Below are positions 1 through 10,353 of a DNA stretch of 64,000 bases, piece by piece. The notes beneath the pieces were generated by a model, which was not told where the DNA came from, ran no database searches, and saw only the letters and a list, made by a program, of their open reading frames with translations. The DNA comes from Psychrobacter immobilis. Its GTDB lineage: Bacteria; Pseudomonadota; Gammaproteobacteria; Pseudomonadales; Moraxellaceae. How positions within the stretch are numbered: the stretch's first letter is position 1; the number at the start of each line of letters is the position of its first letter. The stretch lies in assembly GCF_904846185.1 (NCBI RefSeq), contig NZ_CAJGZQ010000011.1, positions 41,773 through 105,772 on the forward strand. The letters are read 5' to 3'. The position numbers and the translations under genes are program-made.

Positions 1-355
1 TGGTGGTGAGATCCTAGCTGACTTGTTCGAACAAGGTCAGATGGTTGATGTCACAGGTAACAGTAAAGGTAAAGGCTTTCAAGGCGGCGTGAAGCGTCAC
101 AACTTCAGCATGCAAGATGCCACTCATGGTAACTCAGTATCTCACCGTGCCATTGGTTCAACTGGTCAAAACCAGTCACCAGGTAAAGTCTTCAAAGGCA
201 AAAAAATGCCAGGTCAGATGGGTAACAAACGCGTTACCGTTCAGGGCCTAGAAGTGATATCGGTTGATGTTGAAAAAGGGTTACTTGTCATCAAGGGTGC
301 TATCCCAGGTGCCACCGGTGGCGATGTCATCGTACGTCCGTCAGTCAAAGCCTAA
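1..355 (+). CDS. rplC: 50S ribosomal protein L3, C-terminal part (gene cut by the window edge)
   Basis: The reading frame is already open at base 2 and encodes the last ~118 residues of L3, a primary 23S rRNA binder of the large subunit. The central loop carries [10 protein letters not shown]. In E. coli the second Gln of this GQNQ stretch is Gln150, methylated by PrmB, so the same site is likely present. The end, [14 protein letters not shown], matches the normal L3 terminus, so only the 5' part is missing. rplD follows after 14 bases, as in the S10 operon. A TTG at 23 is internal and is not the start. Confidence 0.98.
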   Translation, partial: GGEILADLFEQGQMVDVTGNSKGKGFQGGVKRHNFSMQDATHGNSVSHRAIGSTGQNQSPGKVFKGKKMPGQMGNKRVTVQGLEVISVDVEKGLLVIKGAIPGATGGDVIVRPSVKA

Positions 356-369
356 GCAAGGGGATTAAC

Positions 370-972
370 GTGGATTTAAAAACAGTTACAGGGGCGGCAG
401 TTGAGCTTTCTGATACGGCTTTCGGTCGTGAATTCAACGAAGCACTAGTGCATCAAGTCGTCACCGCATATCTTGCTGGTGCTCGTCAAGGTACACGCGC
501 TCAAAAAACCCGTGCCGAAGTTTCTGGTGGTGGCATTAAGCCATGGCGCCAAAAAGGTACTGGTCGCGCTCGTGCAGGTTCTATTCGTAGCCCAATCTGG
601 CGTGGGGGCGGTCGTGCATTCGCGGCTAAACCACAAGATTGGTCACAGAAAGTTAACCGTAAAATGTATCGCGGTGCTATGCAGTGTATCTTAGCCGAAT
701 TGATTCGCCAAGAGCGTTTGATTTTGGTCGAAGAGCTAAGCGTTTCTGGACCTAAGACTAAAGAGTTGATTGCAAAGTTAGGTGAGTTAAATGCATCACG
801 TGCATTAATCGTCACTAAAGAAGTTGACGAAAACTTATACTTAGCTGCTCGCAACATCCCACATGTCAATGTACTTGATACAAGTGAAGTGGATCCAGTG
901 AGCTTGATCGCTTTTGATAAAGTGATCATGACAGTCGAAGCTGCGAAACAATTTGAGGAAGCACTAGCATGA
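370..972 (+). CDS. rplD: 50S ribosomal protein L4
   Basis: L4, 200 residues, binds 23S rRNA and its extended loop lines the peptide exit tunnel. The loop is visible at about residues 45-80, with the basic [19 protein letters not shown] segment typical of the family. In E. coli L4 also represses its own S10 operon by attenuation; that leader lies upstream of this window. Translation starts at GTG, preceded by an AAGGGG-type ribosome site at about 357-362. The last four bases overlap the rplW start (ATGA), which implies translational coupling. Confidence 0.99.
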   Translation: MDLKTVTGAAVELSDTAFGREFNEALVHQVVTAYLAGARQGTRAQKTRAEVSGGGIKPWRQKGTGRARAGSIRSPIWRGGGRAFAAKPQDWSQKVNRKMYRGAMQCILAELIRQERLILVEELSVSGPKTKELIAKLGELNASRALIVTKEVDENLYLAARNIPHVNVLDTSEVDPVSLIAFDKVIMTVEAAKQFEEALA

Positions 973-1319
973 ATAACGCAAGACTTTATCAGATCCTAAG
1001 AGGACCTGTATTCTCAGAGAAATCTCAAATGCTTGGCGACTCACTTGGTGTGCAGGTATTTAAAATTGACTCTAACGCTACTAAGCTTGAAGTCAAAAAA
1101 GCGGTTGAGATGATGTTTGAAGGTGTTGAAGTTTTAAAAGTAAACACTTTGAATGTTAAAGGTAAGACAAAGCGTTTTGGTAAAAGTATCGGCCGTCGTA
1201 ATGACTACAAAAAAGCCTACGTTACCTTAAAAGCTGGTCAAGATGTACAAATGGCTGATGCTGGTGAAGAGGTCGCGAATACGACTGCTTCTACTAGTGA
1301 AACAGCGAACAACGAATAA
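969..1319 (+). CDS. rplW: 50S ribosomal protein L23
   Basis: L23 sits at the exit of the peptide tunnel and is the docking point for SRP, trigger factor and the translocon. At 116 residues it is longer than the ~100 residues of E. coli L23. The extra length is a C-terminal tail rich in Ala, Thr and Glu after about residue 95 ([17 protein letters not shown]), which is probably disordered and solvent exposed. The core has the usual [11 protein letters not shown] start and the [22 protein letters not shown] region. It overlaps rplD by 4 bases and precedes rplB by 11. Confidence 0.98.
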   Translation: MNNARLYQILRGPVFSEKSQMLGDSLGVQVFKIDSNATKLEVKKAVEMMFEGVEVLKVNTLNVKGKTKRFGKSIGRRNDYKKAYVTLKAGQDVQMADAGEEVANTTASTSETANNE

Positions 1320-1330
1320 GGATTACACTC

Positions 1331-2158
1331 ATGCCTATCGTAAAAGCAAAGCCAACATCACCAGGCCGTCGTTTTGTTGAAAAAGTGGTGCATCCACACC
1401 TTTATAAAGGTCGTCCGTTTGCAGCGCTTCTCGAATCAAAAAGTAAAACTGGTGGTCGTAACAATAATGGTCGCATAACGACTCGTCATATTGGCGGTGG
1501 TCATAAGCAGCATTATCGTATTATCGATTTCAAACGTACTAAAGACAATATCCCAGCCACGGTAGAGCGTATTGAATACGATCCTAACCGTACTGCGCAC
1601 ATTGCTTTACTTAAGTACGCTGATGGCGAACGTCGCTATATCATTGCTGCTAAAAAACAAGCAGTTGGCGATACAGTAATGTCAGGTGAGCTATCACCAA
1701 TTCGTCCAGGTAACTGTTTACCGCTGAAAAATATCCCATTGGGTACTGTGATCCATAATATCGAACTTAAAATCGGTAAAGGCGCACAGATGGCTCGTTC
1801 TGCGGGTGCCAGCGTTCAGTTGTTAGGTCGTGAAGGTATTTATGCTATTCTACGTATGCGCTCTGGCGAAACACGCCGTGTACACGTGAACTGCCGTGCC
1901 GTTATTGGTGAAGTTTCTAACACTGAAAACAACTTGAAATCACTTGGTAAAGCCGGTGCTTCACGTTGGCGTGGTGTTCGTCCTTCTGTTCGTGGTGTTG
2001 CTATGAACCCGGTTGATCACCCACATGGTGGTGGTGAAGGTCGTAATAAAGGTCGCCATCCAACCAGCCCTTGGGGTCAGAAGTCTAAAGGACTTAAAAC
2101 GCGTAGTAATAAGCGTACTGACAATATGATCATCCGCCGTCGCGCCAAGAAGAAATAA
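1331..2158 (+). CDS. rplB: 50S ribosomal protein L2
   Basis: L2 (275 residues) is one of the most conserved large-subunit proteins and is needed for subunit association and for organising the peptidyl transferase centre. Family hallmarks are present: [10 protein letters not shown] near residue 35 and the [14 protein letters not shown] motif near residue 225, which holds the conserved His close to the catalytic centre. The C-terminus is strongly basic. The start ATG has an AAGGATT ribosome site 8-10 bases upstream. It belongs to the same operon as rplW and rpsS, with 11- and 12-base gaps. Confidence 0.99.
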   Translation: MPIVKAKPTSPGRRFVEKVVHPHLYKGRPFAALLESKSKTGGRNNNGRITTRHIGGGHKQHYRIIDFKRTKDNIPATVERIEYDPNRTAHIALLKYADGERRYIIAAKKQAVGDTVMSGELSPIRPGNCLPLKNIPLGTVIHNIELKIGKGAQMARSAGASVQLLGREGIYAILRMRSGETRRVHVNCRAVIGEVSNTENNLKSLGKAGASRWRGVRPSVRGVAMNPVDHPHGGGEGRNKGRHPTSPWGQKSKGLKTRSNKRTDNMIIRRRAKKK

Positions 2159-2170
2159 AGGAAGAATTTC

Positions 2171-2446
2171 ATGCCTCGTTCATTGAAAAAAGGTCCATTC
2201 ATAGACGCGCATTTGTTTGCCAAAGTTGAGAATGCATTAGACACCAACTCACGCAAGCCAATTAAGACTTGGTCGCGCCGCTCGATGATCCTACCACAAA
2301 TGGTTGGCTTAACCTTGTCTGTTCACAATGGCCGTACTCATGTACCGGTTATCGTGAGTGAACAGATGGTTGGTCATAAACTAGGTGAATTTGCCCCGAC
2401 TCGTACGTATCGTGGTCATGGCATTGACAAAAAAGCTAAGAGATAA
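2171..2446 (+). CDS. rpsS: 30S ribosomal protein S19
   Basis: S19 (91 residues) binds 16S rRNA in the small-subunit head with S13. The N-terminal [11 protein letters not shown] and the central NGRTHVPV are diagnostic. The length equals the usual 91-92 residues. The ribosome site AAGGAAG lies just before the ATG. The stop is 10 bases before the rplV start. Confidence 0.99.
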   Translation: MPRSLKKGPFIDAHLFAKVENALDTNSRKPIKTWSRRSMILPQMVGLTLSVHNGRTHVPVIVSEQMVGHKLGEFAPTRTYRGHGIDKKAKR

Positions 2447-2456
2447 GGTGCTTACC

Positions 2457-2786
2457 ATGGAAGTAACTGCAAAATTACGCGGTGCCGCCATATCGGCACA
2501 AAAAGTTAGACTCGTTGCCGATGAAGTTCGTGGCAAATCTATCGAGCGTGCTTTGGATATCCTAACGTATAGTAATAAAAAAGGCGCTGTGTTTGTTAAG
2601 AAATGTCTTAACTCAGCCATCGCCAATGCCGAACATAACAACGGTCTAGATATTGATACCCTTAAAGTATCAACCATCTACGTTGATGAAGGCATTACGC
2701 TAAAACGTATCCTACCACGTGCTAAAGGTCGCGCTGATCGTATCAGTAAGCGTACCTGTCACATCACTATAAAGGTAGGAGAATAA
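2457..2786 (+). CDS. rplV: 50S ribosomal protein L22
   Basis: L22 (109 residues) contributes a long beta-hairpin to the exit tunnel. Changes in that hairpin affect macrolide response in other bacteria; the tip here, [17 protein letters not shown], is of the ordinary type. A longer open frame runs back into rpsS, but ATG 2457 gives [10 protein letters not shown], the normal L22 start, and has an AAGGTG ribosome site nearby. The stop lies 3 bases before rpsC. Confidence 0.98.
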   Translation: MEVTAKLRGAAISAQKVRLVADEVRGKSIERALDILTYSNKKGAVFVKKCLNSAIANAEHNNGLDIDTLKVSTIYVDEGITLKRILPRAKGRADRISKRTCHITIKVGE

Positions 2787-2789
2787 GTT

Positions 2790-3518
2790 ATGGGTCAAAA
2801 AGTACATCCAATCGGAATTCGTCTTGGTGTTGTAAAGAAGCATAACGCAAACTGGTATGCTAACCCTAAACAATACTCAGAATACCTAATCAACGACATT
2901 CAAGTTCGTGAATATCTGCGCAAAAAGCTTGATAGTGCTATGATTAGCAAAATCATGATTGAGCGTCCTACCGGTGCTGCTAAGATTACCATCGCCACTG
3001 CGCGTCCTGGTATTGTTATCGGTAAGAAAGGCGAAGACATTGAAAGACTTCAAAAAGAATTGACCAAAATTATGGGCGTACCTGCTCAGGTCAACATTGA
3101 AGAAATCACCTCGCCTGATCTTGATGCTCATTTAGTAGCGGAAGGTATCGCAAGTCAGCTTGAGCGTCGTGTTATGTTCCGCCGTGCTATGAAGCGCGCC
3201 GTACAGAACAGTATGCGTTCTGGTGCTAAAGGTATTAAAGTTGAGCTGTCTGGCCGTCTTGGCGGTGCTGAGATTGCTCGTACTGAATGGTACCGTGAAG
3301 GTCGTGTGCCATTGCATACACTACGCGCTGATATCGACTATTCGTCAGTACGTGCGGAAACTACTTACGGCACCATCGGTGTAAAAGTTTGGATCTTCCG
3401 TGGCGAAATCCTTGACGGTATGAACAGTGTATACAATCCCGTTAAAGAAGAGCAGACTCGTGCGCCAAAACGCCGTGGTCGTGGAAACGGAAACCGTCGA
3501 AACACAGACAGAGGTTAA
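2790..3518 (+). CDS. rpsC: 30S ribosomal protein S3
   Basis: S3 (242 residues) forms part of the mRNA entry channel and helicase centre with S4 and S5. The N-terminal [13 protein letters not shown], a KH domain at about residues 40-110 with its GxxG loop ([11 protein letters not shown]), and the C-terminal S3 domain are all visible. The tail after residue ~215 is basic and low in complexity ([19 protein letters not shown]). The ribosome site TAGGAG precedes the ATG. Only 3 bases separate it from rplP. Confidence 0.99.
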   Translation: MGQKVHPIGIRLGVVKKHNANWYANPKQYSEYLINDIQVREYLRKKLDSAMISKIMIERPTGAAKITIATARPGIVIGKKGEDIERLQKELTKIMGVPAQVNIEEITSPDLDAHLVAEGIASQLERRVMFRRAMKRAVQNSMRSGAKGIKVELSGRLGGAEIARTEWYREGRVPLHTLRADIDYSSVRAETTYGTIGVKVWIFRGEILDGMNSVYNPVKEEQTRAPKRRGRGNGNRRNTDRG

Positions 3519-3521
3519 ACT

Positions 3522-3935
3522 ATGTTACAGCCAAAACGTACCAAGTTTCGTAAAATGCACAAAGGTCGTAACACTGGGCTAGCTCATCGTGGAAGCACCG
3601 TTGCATTCGGACAAATTGGTCTAAAATCGTTGACTCGTGGTCGTATGACTGCCCGTCAAATTGAAGCAGCACGTCGTACCATCACTCGTAAAATTAAGCG
3701 TGGTGGTAAGATTTGGATTCGTGTATTCCCAGACAAACCAATTACCAATAAACCACTAGAAGTACGTATGGGTAAAGGTAAAGGTCCTGTAGAATATTGG
3801 GTATGCGAAATCAAACCTGGTAAAGTGCTATATGAACTCGAAGGGGTTTCAGAAGAACTTGCTCGCGAAGCGTTTACGCTTGCTGCAGCAAAACTGCCCT
3901 TTAAAACTACCATTGTTAAGCGGACGATAATGTAA
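3522..3935 (+). CDS. rplP: 50S ribosomal protein L16
   Basis: L16 (137 residues) helps position A-site tRNA. The segment [14 protein letters not shown] near residues 78-92 contains the arginine that corresponds to E. coli Arg81, hydroxylated by the oxygenase RoxA/YcfD; whether it is modified here is unknown. The start [11 protein letters not shown] is canonical. The stop shares one base with the rpmC start (TAATG). Confidence 0.99.
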
Positions 3936-4132
3936 TGAAGATCAGTGAATTACGTGATAAATCATTAGAAGAACTGACTCAGTTACTTGATGAAAAGCAA
4001 CTTGATGCTTTCCGTATTCGTATGGCTAAAGCAACTGGTCAGTTGGGTAATACCCATGAAGTACGTGTTAATCGTCGTGCGATTGCTCAGCTTCAGACTT
4101 TGATTAACGAGAAACAACGAGGCGACTCATGA
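3935..4132 (+). CDS. rpmC: 50S ribosomal protein L29
   Basis: A 65-residue two-helix protein near the tunnel exit. The N-terminal [14 protein letters not shown] and the central [19 protein letters not shown] are typical of L29. It overlaps rplP by one base and rpsQ by four (ATGA), so it is very probably translated by coupling. Confidence 0.98.
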
Positions 4133-4401
4133 GCGATAACAATCAAACAGCTAATGCTAGCGTATTGACAGGACGAGTTGTCAGTGACAAGATGGACAAG
4201 TCCATCACAGTTTTGATTGAGCGTCTGGTTCGTCATCCTTTGTATGGCAAGCAGCTTCGTCGTTCTACAAAAATCAAAGCTCATGATGAGAATAATGTTT
4301 GCCAACAAGGCGACCTTGTCCGCATCAAAGAAACGCGTCCAATCTCTAAAACCAAGTCTTGGACTTTGGTTGAAGTGGTTGAAAAAGTAGAAAAAATCTA
4401 A
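4129..4401 (+). CDS. rpsQ: 30S ribosomal protein S17
   Basis: S17 (90 residues) is a primary 16S rRNA binder with an OB fold. The core matches the family ([20 protein letters not shown], then [18 protein letters not shown]). It is the last gene of the S10 operon; a 181-base gap with a promoter separates it from rplN, the same division as in E. coli. Confidence 0.99.
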
Positions 4402-4406
4402 GTAAA

Positions 4407-4435
4407 TTGCATTAAAAGCCAGAAGCTGTTAAAAT
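4407..4435 (+). promoter_or_regulatory. sigma70 promoter for the spc operon (rplN onward)
   Basis: TTGCAT (4407-4412), a spacer of exactly 17 bases, then TAAAAT (4430-4435) lie just after the rpsQ stop. Both hexamers match the sigma70 consensus in at least four positions. The expected start near 4442 gives a leader of about 140 bases before rplN. The place matches the known S10/spc boundary. Confidence 0.7.
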
Positions 4436-4582
4436 AGCCGCCTTTTTAAGGATGCTGATTGCGCCGAGCGTATATCACTCACATTAAGAGTAGCAGCGGT
4501 TATTATTATTAAAATGCCGACTACTCATACTGTGCTAGCGGCAGCAACTGGTTTTTATTGCTCATACGTGTGGAGTAACGCT

Positions 4583-4951
4583 ATGATTCAGGTTGAATCG
4601 ATGCTGGAAGTTGCAGATAATAGCGGTGCAAGACGAGTTCAGTGCATTAAAGTACTGGGTGGCTCTCATCGTCGTTATGCATCAGTTGGCGACATTATTA
4701 AAGTAACGGTTAAAGAAGCCATTCCTCGCGGTCGTGTTAAAAAAGGCGACGTGATGAATGCTGTAGTTGTACGCACCAAAAAAGGCGTTCGTCGTCCTGA
4801 TGGTTCTGTTCTGCGTTTTGACGACAATGCTGCGGTATTGTTGAACCAAAATAAAGCACCGATTGCAACTCGTATTTTTGGACCGGTAACTCGTGAACTA
4901 CGTGGTGATCAGTTTATGAAAATTGTATCACTAGCACCAGAAGTATTGTGA
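4583..4951 (+). CDS. rplN: 50S ribosomal protein L14
   Basis: L14 (122 residues) contacts 16S rRNA at an intersubunit bridge. An upstream in-frame ATG at 4514 would add 23 unrelated residues. ATG 4583 gives the standard [15 protein letters not shown] start, so it is chosen. The conserved [17 protein letters not shown] and the end [11 protein letters not shown] are present. First gene of the spc group. Confidence 0.98.
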   Translation: MIQVESMLEVADNSGARRVQCIKVLGGSHRRYASVGDIIKVTVKEAIPRGRVKKGDVMNAVVVRTKKGVRRPDGSVLRFDDNAAVLLNQNKAPIATRIFGPVTRELRGDQFMKIVSLAPEVL

Positions 4952-4959
4952 GGTAATCC

Positions 4960-5277
4960 ATGTCAAAATTACGTAAAGGCGATACAGTTATCGTGATTGC
5001 TGGGAAAGACAAAGGCAAGCAAGGTACTGTACAAGCTGTAAAAAATGATCGTATTAAAGTTGAAGGCATTAATATTGTCACTAAACATCAGAAGCCGAAT
5101 CAGGCAACTGGCGTTGAAGGTGGCATTCTTAAGAAAGAAGCTTTTCTACATATCTCAAATGTCGCAATATTAAATGCGCAAACCCAAAAAGCTGATCGTA
5201 TTACTTATCAGTTCGGCGAAGACGGCAAGAAACAACGCGTCTATCGTTCGAACGGTGAAGTAGTGGCGACTGCGTAA
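4960..5277 (+). CDS. rplX: 50S ribosomal protein L24
   Basis: L24 (105 residues) is an assembly initiator of the large subunit with an N-terminal KOW motif, seen here as KGDTVIVIAGKDKGKQGTV at residues 6-24. It has an AGGTAAT ribosome site 8 bases after the rplN stop region and is followed by rplE. Confidence 0.99.
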   Translation: MSKLRKGDTVIVIAGKDKGKQGTVQAVKNDRIKVEGINIVTKHQKPNQATGVEGGILKKEAFLHISNVAILNAQTQKADRITYQFGEDGKKQRVYRSNGEVVATA

Positions 5278-5298
5278 GACACTAAGGGTGTAATGGTA

Positions 5299-5835
5299 AT
5301 GGCAAGATTAAAATCTTTATATAACGAAGAATTAAAGCAGCAAATCAAAGAAGAGCTTGGTTTGGCTAATGTGATGCAAGTGCCTAAAATCACTAAAATC
5401 ACACTTAACATGGGTGTAGGCGGCGCGTCTCAAGACAAGAAATTGCTTGAAGGTGCAGTAGCTGACATGACCGCTATCGCTGGTCAAAAACCTGTCGTCA
5501 CCAAAGCGCGTAAATCAGTTGCTGGCTTTAAAATTCGTGAAGAATGGCCAATTGGCTGCAAAGTAACGCTACGCGGTGAGCAAATGTACGAATTTTTAGA
5601 TCGTCTCATTGCCATTGCAATTCCTCGTATTCGTGATTTCCGCGGTTTTTCACCTAAAGCCTTTGACGGACGTGGTAACTACTCATTGGGTATCAAAGAA
5701 CAGATCGTATTCCCAGAAGTAGATTTTGACAAGATTGATCGTATCCGCGGTATGGATGTGACAATCACCACGTCAGCTCAATCTGATGAAGAAGGTCGCG
5801 CGTTGCTTAAAGCATTCGGCTTCCCATTTAAATAA
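5299..5835 (+). CDS. rplE: 50S ribosomal protein L5
   Basis: L5 binds 5S rRNA and forms a bridge to the small-subunit head. Two in-frame ATGs, 5293 and 5299, are possible. The ribosome site TAAGGGTG ends at 5290, only 2 bases from the first but 8 from the second, and 5299 gives [12 protein letters not shown], which resembles other L5 starts. The product is 178 residues. Conserved KITLNMGVG and [17 protein letters not shown] are present. In E. coli the repressor S8 binds the mRNA at this gene's start. Confidence 0.98.
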   Translation: MARLKSLYNEELKQQIKEELGLANVMQVPKITKITLNMGVGGASQDKKLLEGAVADMTAIAGQKPVVTKARKSVAGFKIREEWPIGCKVTLRGEQMYEFLDRLIAIAIPRIRDFRGFSPKAFDGRGNYSLGIKEQIVFPEVDFDKIDRIRGMDVTITTSAQSDEEGRALLKAFGFPFK

Positions 5836-5847
5836 GGTAAAGACGTT

Positions 5848-6153
5848 ATGGCAAAGAAGAGCATGATTAACCGCGAATTAAAGCGCGAAAAAATGGTTGC
5901 TAAGTACGCTGATAAGCGTATCAAGCTAAAAGAAACTATCAGTGATATGACTGCAAGTGACGAAACTCGTATGGAAGCGATGCTAGAGCTACAAGCTCTT
6001 CCACGCAATTCATCGCCAGTACGTCTGCGCAATCGTTGTGCTATCACCGGTCGTCCTCACGGTTACTTCCGCAAGTTTGGCTTATCACGCAATATGCTGC
6101 GTGAGCGTGTCATGCAAGGCGATGTGCCTGGTGTTCGTAAAGCAAGCTGGTAA
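5848..6153 (+). CDS. rpsN: 30S ribosomal protein S14, zinc-free type
   Basis: S14 (101 residues) is the long form without the CxxC zinc knuckle; [23 protein letters not shown] has a single Cys in the region where zinc-type S14 has four. It sits in the small-subunit head near S3 and S10. It has a normal ribosome site (AAGGTAAAG) and is followed by rpsH after 11 bases. Confidence 0.99.
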   Translation: MAKKSMINRELKREKMVAKYADKRIKLKETISDMTASDETRMEAMLELQALPRNSSPVRLRNRCAITGRPHGYFRKFGLSRNMLRERVMQGDVPGVRKASW

Positions 6154-6164
6154 GGGGTAACTAT

Positions 6165-6563
6165 ATGAGTATGCAAGATACCGTTGGGGATATGCTAACC
6201 CGTATTCGTAACGCACAAATGGCTAACAAAGTATCGGTAGCAATGCCGAGCTCTAAATTACGTAAATCAATTGCTGATTTGCTAGTTAGCGAAGGTTATG
6301 TGGCGAGCGCTGTTGTTACTGAAGAAGCAAACAATAAAGCAACCCTATCTATCGAATTGAAATACTTCGAAGGCCGCGCTGTCATCGAAACGATTCAACG
6401 TTTTAGCCGTCCTGGTTTACGCCAGTTCCGCGGTAAAGACGCTATCCCTACTGTTAAGCAAGGTATGGGTGTTGCTATCGTATCAACTAGCCAAGGCATC
6501 ATGAGTGATCGTGCTGCACGCGCTGCTGGTATCGGTGGTGAAATCGTCGCATTTGTAGCGTAA
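6165..6563 (+). CDS. rpsH: 30S ribosomal protein S8
   Basis: S8 (132 residues) binds helix 21 of 16S rRNA and in E. coli represses the spc operon. The start [16 protein letters not shown] closely matches the family. The C-terminal [20 protein letters not shown] is the conserved RNA-binding end. A 175-base gap follows, unusual inside this operon; a hairpin there is listed separately. Confidence 0.99.
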   Translation: MSMQDTVGDMLTRIRNAQMANKVSVAMPSSKLRKSIADLLVSEGYVASAVVTEEANNKATLSIELKYFEGRAVIETIQRFSRPGLRQFRGKDAIPTVKQGMGVAIVSTSQGIMSDRAARAAGIGGEIVAFVA

Positions 6564-6666
6564 GCTACACGACGATAAAGTCTATTTGATGATTGTTAGA
6601 CTTCTATTGATTGAGTAATAATGAATTATTTCAAATTGATAGGTGTCTAACGCAGTCAACTATGCT

Positions 6667-6699
6667 AAACTAACACGCTTTTTAGCCTGTTAGTTTTTT
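6667..6699 (+). terminator. Terminator-like hairpin between rpsH and rplF
   Basis: A perfect 9-base stem (AAACTAACA, 6667-6675, with TGTTAGTTT, 6688-6696) has a 12-base loop and runs into a T tract up to 6699. The stem is AT rich, so it may be weak. It lies within an operon, so it may attenuate rather than end transcription. I see no convincing sigma70 promoter between it and rplF. Confidence 0.4.
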
Positions 6700-6738
6700 C
6701 GCTAATATAAAGAAGTTAATTTTTTAAGGAATATTCCT

Positions 6739-7272
6739 ATGTCTCGTGTGGCTAAAGCCCCAGTGACACTGCCAAACGGCGTAAGTGTTACTTTGAACGA
6801 TCGGCAGGTCGAAGTGAAAGGCAAGAACGGCATTTTGTCTTTACGCCTGCATGAATTGGTCGAGCTGAAACAGGAAGATGATGCGATCATTTTCTCACCT
6901 ACAGTCGATTCAAAAGAAGCTATGATGCACACTGGCACCATGCGCGCTCTTGTTAACAACTATGTTAAAGGCGTGAATGAAGGCTTTGAAAAGCGCCTTC
7001 AGTTAATTGGTGTTGGTTATCGCGCACAAGTTGCTGGTAACAAGGTAACTTTGAACGTTGGTTACTCTCATCCAGTAGAATATACGTTGCCTGAAGGTGT
7101 GTCAGCTGAAACCCCAACGCAAACTGAAATTGTTTTGAAATCAAACAATAAACAGCAGCTTGGTCAAGCAGCGGCTAATATCCGCGGTTTCCGCCCACCT
7201 GAGCCTTATAAAGGTAAAGGTATTCGTTATAGTGACGAGCATGTGATTCGCAAAGAAGCCAAGAAAAAATAA
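6739..7272 (+). CDS. rplF: 50S ribosomal protein L6
   Basis: L6 (177 residues) has two similar L6 domains and lies near the factor-binding site. The [15 protein letters not shown] start and the C-terminal [19 protein letters not shown] motif are diagnostic. The ribosome site TAAGGAAT is 8 bases upstream. rplR follows after 11 bases. Confidence 0.99.
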   Translation: MSRVAKAPVTLPNGVSVTLNDRQVEVKGKNGILSLRLHELVELKQEDDAIIFSPTVDSKEAMMHTGTMRALVNNYVKGVNEGFEKRLQLIGVGYRAQVAGNKVTLNVGYSHPVEYTLPEGVSAETPTQTEIVLKSNNKQQLGQAAANIRGFRPPEPYKGKGIRYSDEHVIRKEAKKK

Positions 7273-7283
7273 GGTGAGTTGAA

Positions 7284-7634
7284 ATGTTTGATAAAAAAGC
7301 AGCTCGTCTGCGTCGAGCTAAGAAAACCCGCGCGCATATCCGTTTCTTAGGCGTTCATCGCTTAACGGTTACTCGCACGCCAAAACATATTTATGCCCAG
7401 ATTATCTCTCCTACCGGTGGTGAAGTGATTGCTCAGGCATCTACCTTAGACGGCAGCTTGCGCTCAGGCGCGACTGGCAATGCTGATGCAGCAACGTCTG
7501 TGGGCCAAATGATCGCAGAACGCGCAAAAGCAGCTGGTATCACTAAAGTTGCCTTTGACCGTAGTGGTTTTAAATATCATGGTCGAGTTAAAGCTTTAGC
7601 AGAAGCAGCTCGCGAAAACGGATTGGAGTTTTAA
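7284..7634 (+). CDS. rplR: 50S ribosomal protein L18
   Basis: L18 (116 residues) binds 5S rRNA together with L5 and L25. The basic start [19 protein letters not shown] and the [26 protein letters not shown] end match the family exactly in form. Two bases separate its stop from rpsE. Confidence 0.99.
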   Translation: MFDKKAARLRRAKKTRAHIRFLGVHRLTVTRTPKHIYAQIISPTGGEVIAQASTLDGSLRSGATGNADAATSVGQMIAERAKAAGITKVAFDRSGFKYHGRVKALAEAARENGLEF

Positions 7635-7636
7635 TC

Positions 7637-8152
7637 ATGGCTAGAAATGATAAAAATGATAAAAATGAACAGACTGACGGTCTAGTAGAACGCTTAGTTA
7701 CCGTTGATCGCGTTGCAAAAGTTGTTAAAGGTGGTCGTATTTTCTCTTTCACTGCATTGACTGTAGTGGGCGATGGCAATGGTCGTGTTGGTTTTGGTCG
7801 CGGTAAAGCACGTGAAGTGCCAGCTGCTATCCAAAAAGCACTAGAAGCTGCCAAACGTAATATGATTACTGTTGAGCTTAATGATGCAACTTTGTATCAT
7901 CCGATCAAAGCACGTCATGGTGCTAGTAAAGTTTATATGCAGCCTGCATCTGAAGGTACTGGCGTAATCGCTGGTGGCGCAATGCGTGCTGTATTAGAAG
8001 TTGCTGGTGTCAAAGATGTTTTGACTAAATGTTATGGTTCTACCAATACTGCTAACGTTGTTCGCGCAACGTTTAACGGTTTACGTGATATGTCAACTCC
8101 AGAGAAGATGGCAGCAAAACGTGGTAAATCTGTAGACGAAATCTTGGGTTAA
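7637..8152 (+). CDS. rpsE: 30S ribosomal protein S5
   Basis: S5 (171 residues) is involved in decoding accuracy and mRNA unwinding. The double-stranded-RNA-binding N domain has [19 protein letters not shown] at about residues 35-55. The N-terminus has an unusual Asn/Asp/Lys run ([14 protein letters not shown]) before the conserved [18 protein letters not shown]. In the spc operon, 20 bases before rpmD. Confidence 0.99.
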   Translation: MARNDKNDKNEQTDGLVERLVTVDRVAKVVKGGRIFSFTALTVVGDGNGRVGFGRGKAREVPAAIQKALEAAKRNMITVELNDATLYHPIKARHGASKVYMQPASEGTGVIAGGAMRAVLEVAGVKDVLTKCYGSTNTANVVRATFNGLRDMSTPEKMAAKRGKSVDEILG

Positions 8153-8172
8153 CTTAGACTAGGTGAGTTACG

Positions 8173-8352
8173 ATGAAAAAAATGAAAGTCACTCAATTTA
8201 AATCAGGTGCCCATCGCCTAAAGAGCCACAAAGCGAGCTTGAAAGGATTGGGTTTACGCCGTATTAATCATACTGTTGAAGTAGAAGATACACCTTCAAC
8301 ACGTGGTATGGTCAATCGCGTTAACTACATGGTAAAAGTGGAGGAAGCGTAA
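8173..8352 (+). CDS. rpmD: 50S ribosomal protein L30
   Basis: A 59-residue frame read directly from the sequence: it starts [12 protein letters not shown] and contains [19 protein letters not shown], the L30 core. The length equals that of E. coli L30. The ribosome site AGGTGAG lies 6 bases upstream. The stop codon overlaps the rplO start by one base (TAATG). Position between rpsE and rplO supports the call. Confidence 0.97.
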   Translation: MKKMKVTQFKSGAHRLKSHKASLKGLGLRRINHTVEVEDTPSTRGMVNRVNYMVKVEEA

Positions 8353-8792
8353 TGGGTCTTAGATTAAATGAATTATCACCAGGTGTTGGCGCAAAGAAAA
8401 CTGCCCAACGTCGTGGTCGTGGTATCGGTTCAGGTCTTGGTAAGACTGGTGGTCGTGGTGTAAAAGGTCAGAAATCTCGTTCAGGTTCTAGCATACGCTC
8501 AGGATTTGAAGGTGGTCAAATGCCTTTATATCGTCGTCTACCGAAATTTGGTTTTACCAGTAAAATGGCAATGAAGACGGCTGAAGTACGTCTTTCTGAA
8601 CTAAATAAAATTGATGGCGATGTGGTTAGCCTTGAAACACTTAAAGCGGCTAACCTAATCCGTCACGACATGAAGCGTGCCCGTATTATGTTGTCAGGCG
8701 AAGTCACTAAGGCTTATACCTTTAAAGGTATCAAAGTGACTAAAGGCGCTAAGCTAGCAATCGAAGCTGCTGGTGGTAGCATCGAGGAGTAG
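8352..8792 (+). CDS. rplO: 50S ribosomal protein L15
   Basis: L15 (146 residues) is a late assembly protein. The Gly/Arg-rich N-terminal arm ([23 protein letters not shown]) and the [12 protein letters not shown] motif are characteristic. It overlaps rpmD by one base and is followed by secY. Confidence 0.99.
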   Translation: MGLRLNELSPGVGAKKTAQRRGRGIGSGLGKTGGRGVKGQKSRSGSSIRSGFEGGQMPLYRRLPKFGFTSKMAMKTAEVRLSELNKIDGDVVSLETLKAANLIRHDMKRARIMLSGEVTKAYTFKGIKVTKGAKLAIEAAGGSIEE

Positions 8793-8796
8793 TAAC

Positions 8797-10143
8797 GTGT
8801 CAAAACAATCAATGTCATCGACTGGTATACCGCTCAATCCATTTGCATTCATACGCAAGTATGATGAATTATGGACGCGTTTATTATTCTTAATCGGCGC
8901 ATTGGTTGTTTATCGTTTAGGGTCACATATTCCAGTACCGGGTATCAATCCGGTCAACTTGGCTGATCTGTTTTCGCGCAACGAAAATACCATTTTGAGC
9001 ATGTTTAACATGTTCTCAGGTGGTGCACTAGAGCGTATGTCCATTATGGCGCTCGGCATTATGCCATATATTTCAGCATCGATTATTGTACAGATGATGT
9101 CTGCAGTATTGCCATCGCTTGAAGCCCTCAAAAAAGAAGGCGAAGCGGGACGACGTAAGTTGAACAAGTATACCCGTCAAGGGACACTTGCTTTAGCCCT
9201 AGTACAGTCATTAGGAATGTGTGCTGGCTTAATCAGTCAAAATCTTACTTTATCTTCTGGTCTGACCTTTTATATTCCAGCGGTTACCTCATTGGTAGCG
9301 GGCGCTATGTTCTTGATGTGGCTTGGTGAGCAGATTACAGAGCGCGGCGTAGGTAATGGTATTTCAATGCTCATTTTTGCGAGTATTGTGGCTGGTACGC
9401 CAGGTATGATTTCGCAGTCTATTGAACAGGTCAATCAAGGACAAATGAACTTGATTGTACTGTTTATTTTTGTGCTACTAGGCATCGCGGTTACTGCTGG
9501 TATCGTTTATATTGAACGTGCTCAGCGCCGTGTCCCAGTGAACTATGCGCAGAAGCAGCAACAAGGTCGTAAAATATATGCTCAGCAGCAGTCGCATTTG
9601 CCGCTGAAGCTGAACATGGCAGGGGTTATCCCAGCCATTTTTGCCAGCTCGTTGTTGTTGTTTCCAGCAAGTTTAGGGCAGTGGGTCGGTCAATCAACTG
9701 ATCCTACCCTTACACAAAAGATACTACAGAATATGGCATTGGTGTTGTCTCCAGGACAGCCGCTATATTTGGTTCTGTTTGGCGCGATGATTATTTTCTT
9801 CTGTTACTTCTATACGGCATTGGTATTTAGCCCACGTGAAGTAGCTGAAAACCTTAAACGTAGTGGTGCGTATATCCCAGGTATTCGCCCCGGACAACAA
9901 ACTCAGCGTTACCTAGATCATGTATTAAACCGACTGACCTTTATTGGCGCGATGTATATGACGGTTATTTGTTTAATGCCAATGGTCGTCCAGTCATCGT
10001 TTGGTGTACCGTTTCAACTCGGTGGTACGTCTTTACTGATTATGGTGGTTGTGGTAATGGACTTCATTTCGCAAATCCAAGCGCATTTGATGACCCATCA
10101 ATATCATGATCAGACGTTAATTCAATCGCCCACTCAACCTTAA
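8797..10143 (+). CDS. secY: Protein translocase subunit SecY
   Basis: SecY is the channel of the Sec translocon in the inner membrane. The 448-residue product has ten hydrophobic segments and conserved features: [12 protein letters not shown] after TM1, the plug-region [24 protein letters not shown], and the cytoplasmic loop [14 protein letters not shown] near residue 360. GTG 8797 is chosen over an upstream in-frame ATG at 8773 because GAGGAG (8784-8789) lies 7 bases before it and the upstream start would overlap rplO by 20 bases. ATG 8812 is a less likely alternative. Confidence 0.97.
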   Translation: MSKQSMSSTGIPLNPFAFIRKYDELWTRLLFLIGALVVYRLGSHIPVPGINPVNLADLFSRNENTILSMFNMFSGGALERMSIMALGIMPYISASIIVQMMSAVLPSLEALKKEGEAGRRKLNKYTRQGTLALALVQSLGMCAGLISQNLTLSSGLTFYIPAVTSLVAGAMFLMWLGEQITERGVGNGISMLIFASIVAGTPGMISQSIEQVNQGQMNLIVLFIFVLLGIAVTAGIVYIERAQRRVPVNYAQKQQQGRKIYAQQQSHLPLKLNMAGVIPAIFASSLLLFPASLGQWVGQSTDPTLTQKILQNMALVLSPGQPLYLVLFGAMIIFFCYFYTALVFSPREVAENLKRSGAYIPGIRPGQQTQRYLDHVLNRLTFIGAMYMTVICLMPMVVQSSFGVPFQLGGTSLLIMVVVVMDFISQIQAHLMTHQYHDQTLIQSPTQP

Positions 10144-10175
10144 ATGAGCGGTACGATATCTCAAAGGAGCATGCT

Positions 10176-10292
10176 ATGAAAGTTCAAGCATCAGTTAAAA
10201 AGATTTGTGGTAGCTGTAAAGTTGTGCGCCGTAAAGGCCGTGTACATATCATCTGTACAGCAGAACCTCGCCACAAGCAACGTCAAGGTTAA
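10176..10292 (+). CDS. rpmJ: 50S ribosomal protein L36, zinc type
   Basis: A 38-residue frame read from the sequence ([17 protein letters not shown], ending EPRHKQRQG). Cys11, Cys14, Cys27 and His33 form the zinc ribbon of the CCCH type. The strong ribosome site AAAGGAG (10163-10169) is 6 bases before the ATG. It follows secY as in E. coli. Confidence 0.97.
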   Translation: MKVQASVKKICGSCKVVRRKGRVHIICTAEPRHKQRQG

Positions 10293-10353
10293 TATTTAGT
10301 ATTATAAAGTCTTAGACTTTTGTTACTATTTAAATTAATACTTGAAAAATGAC

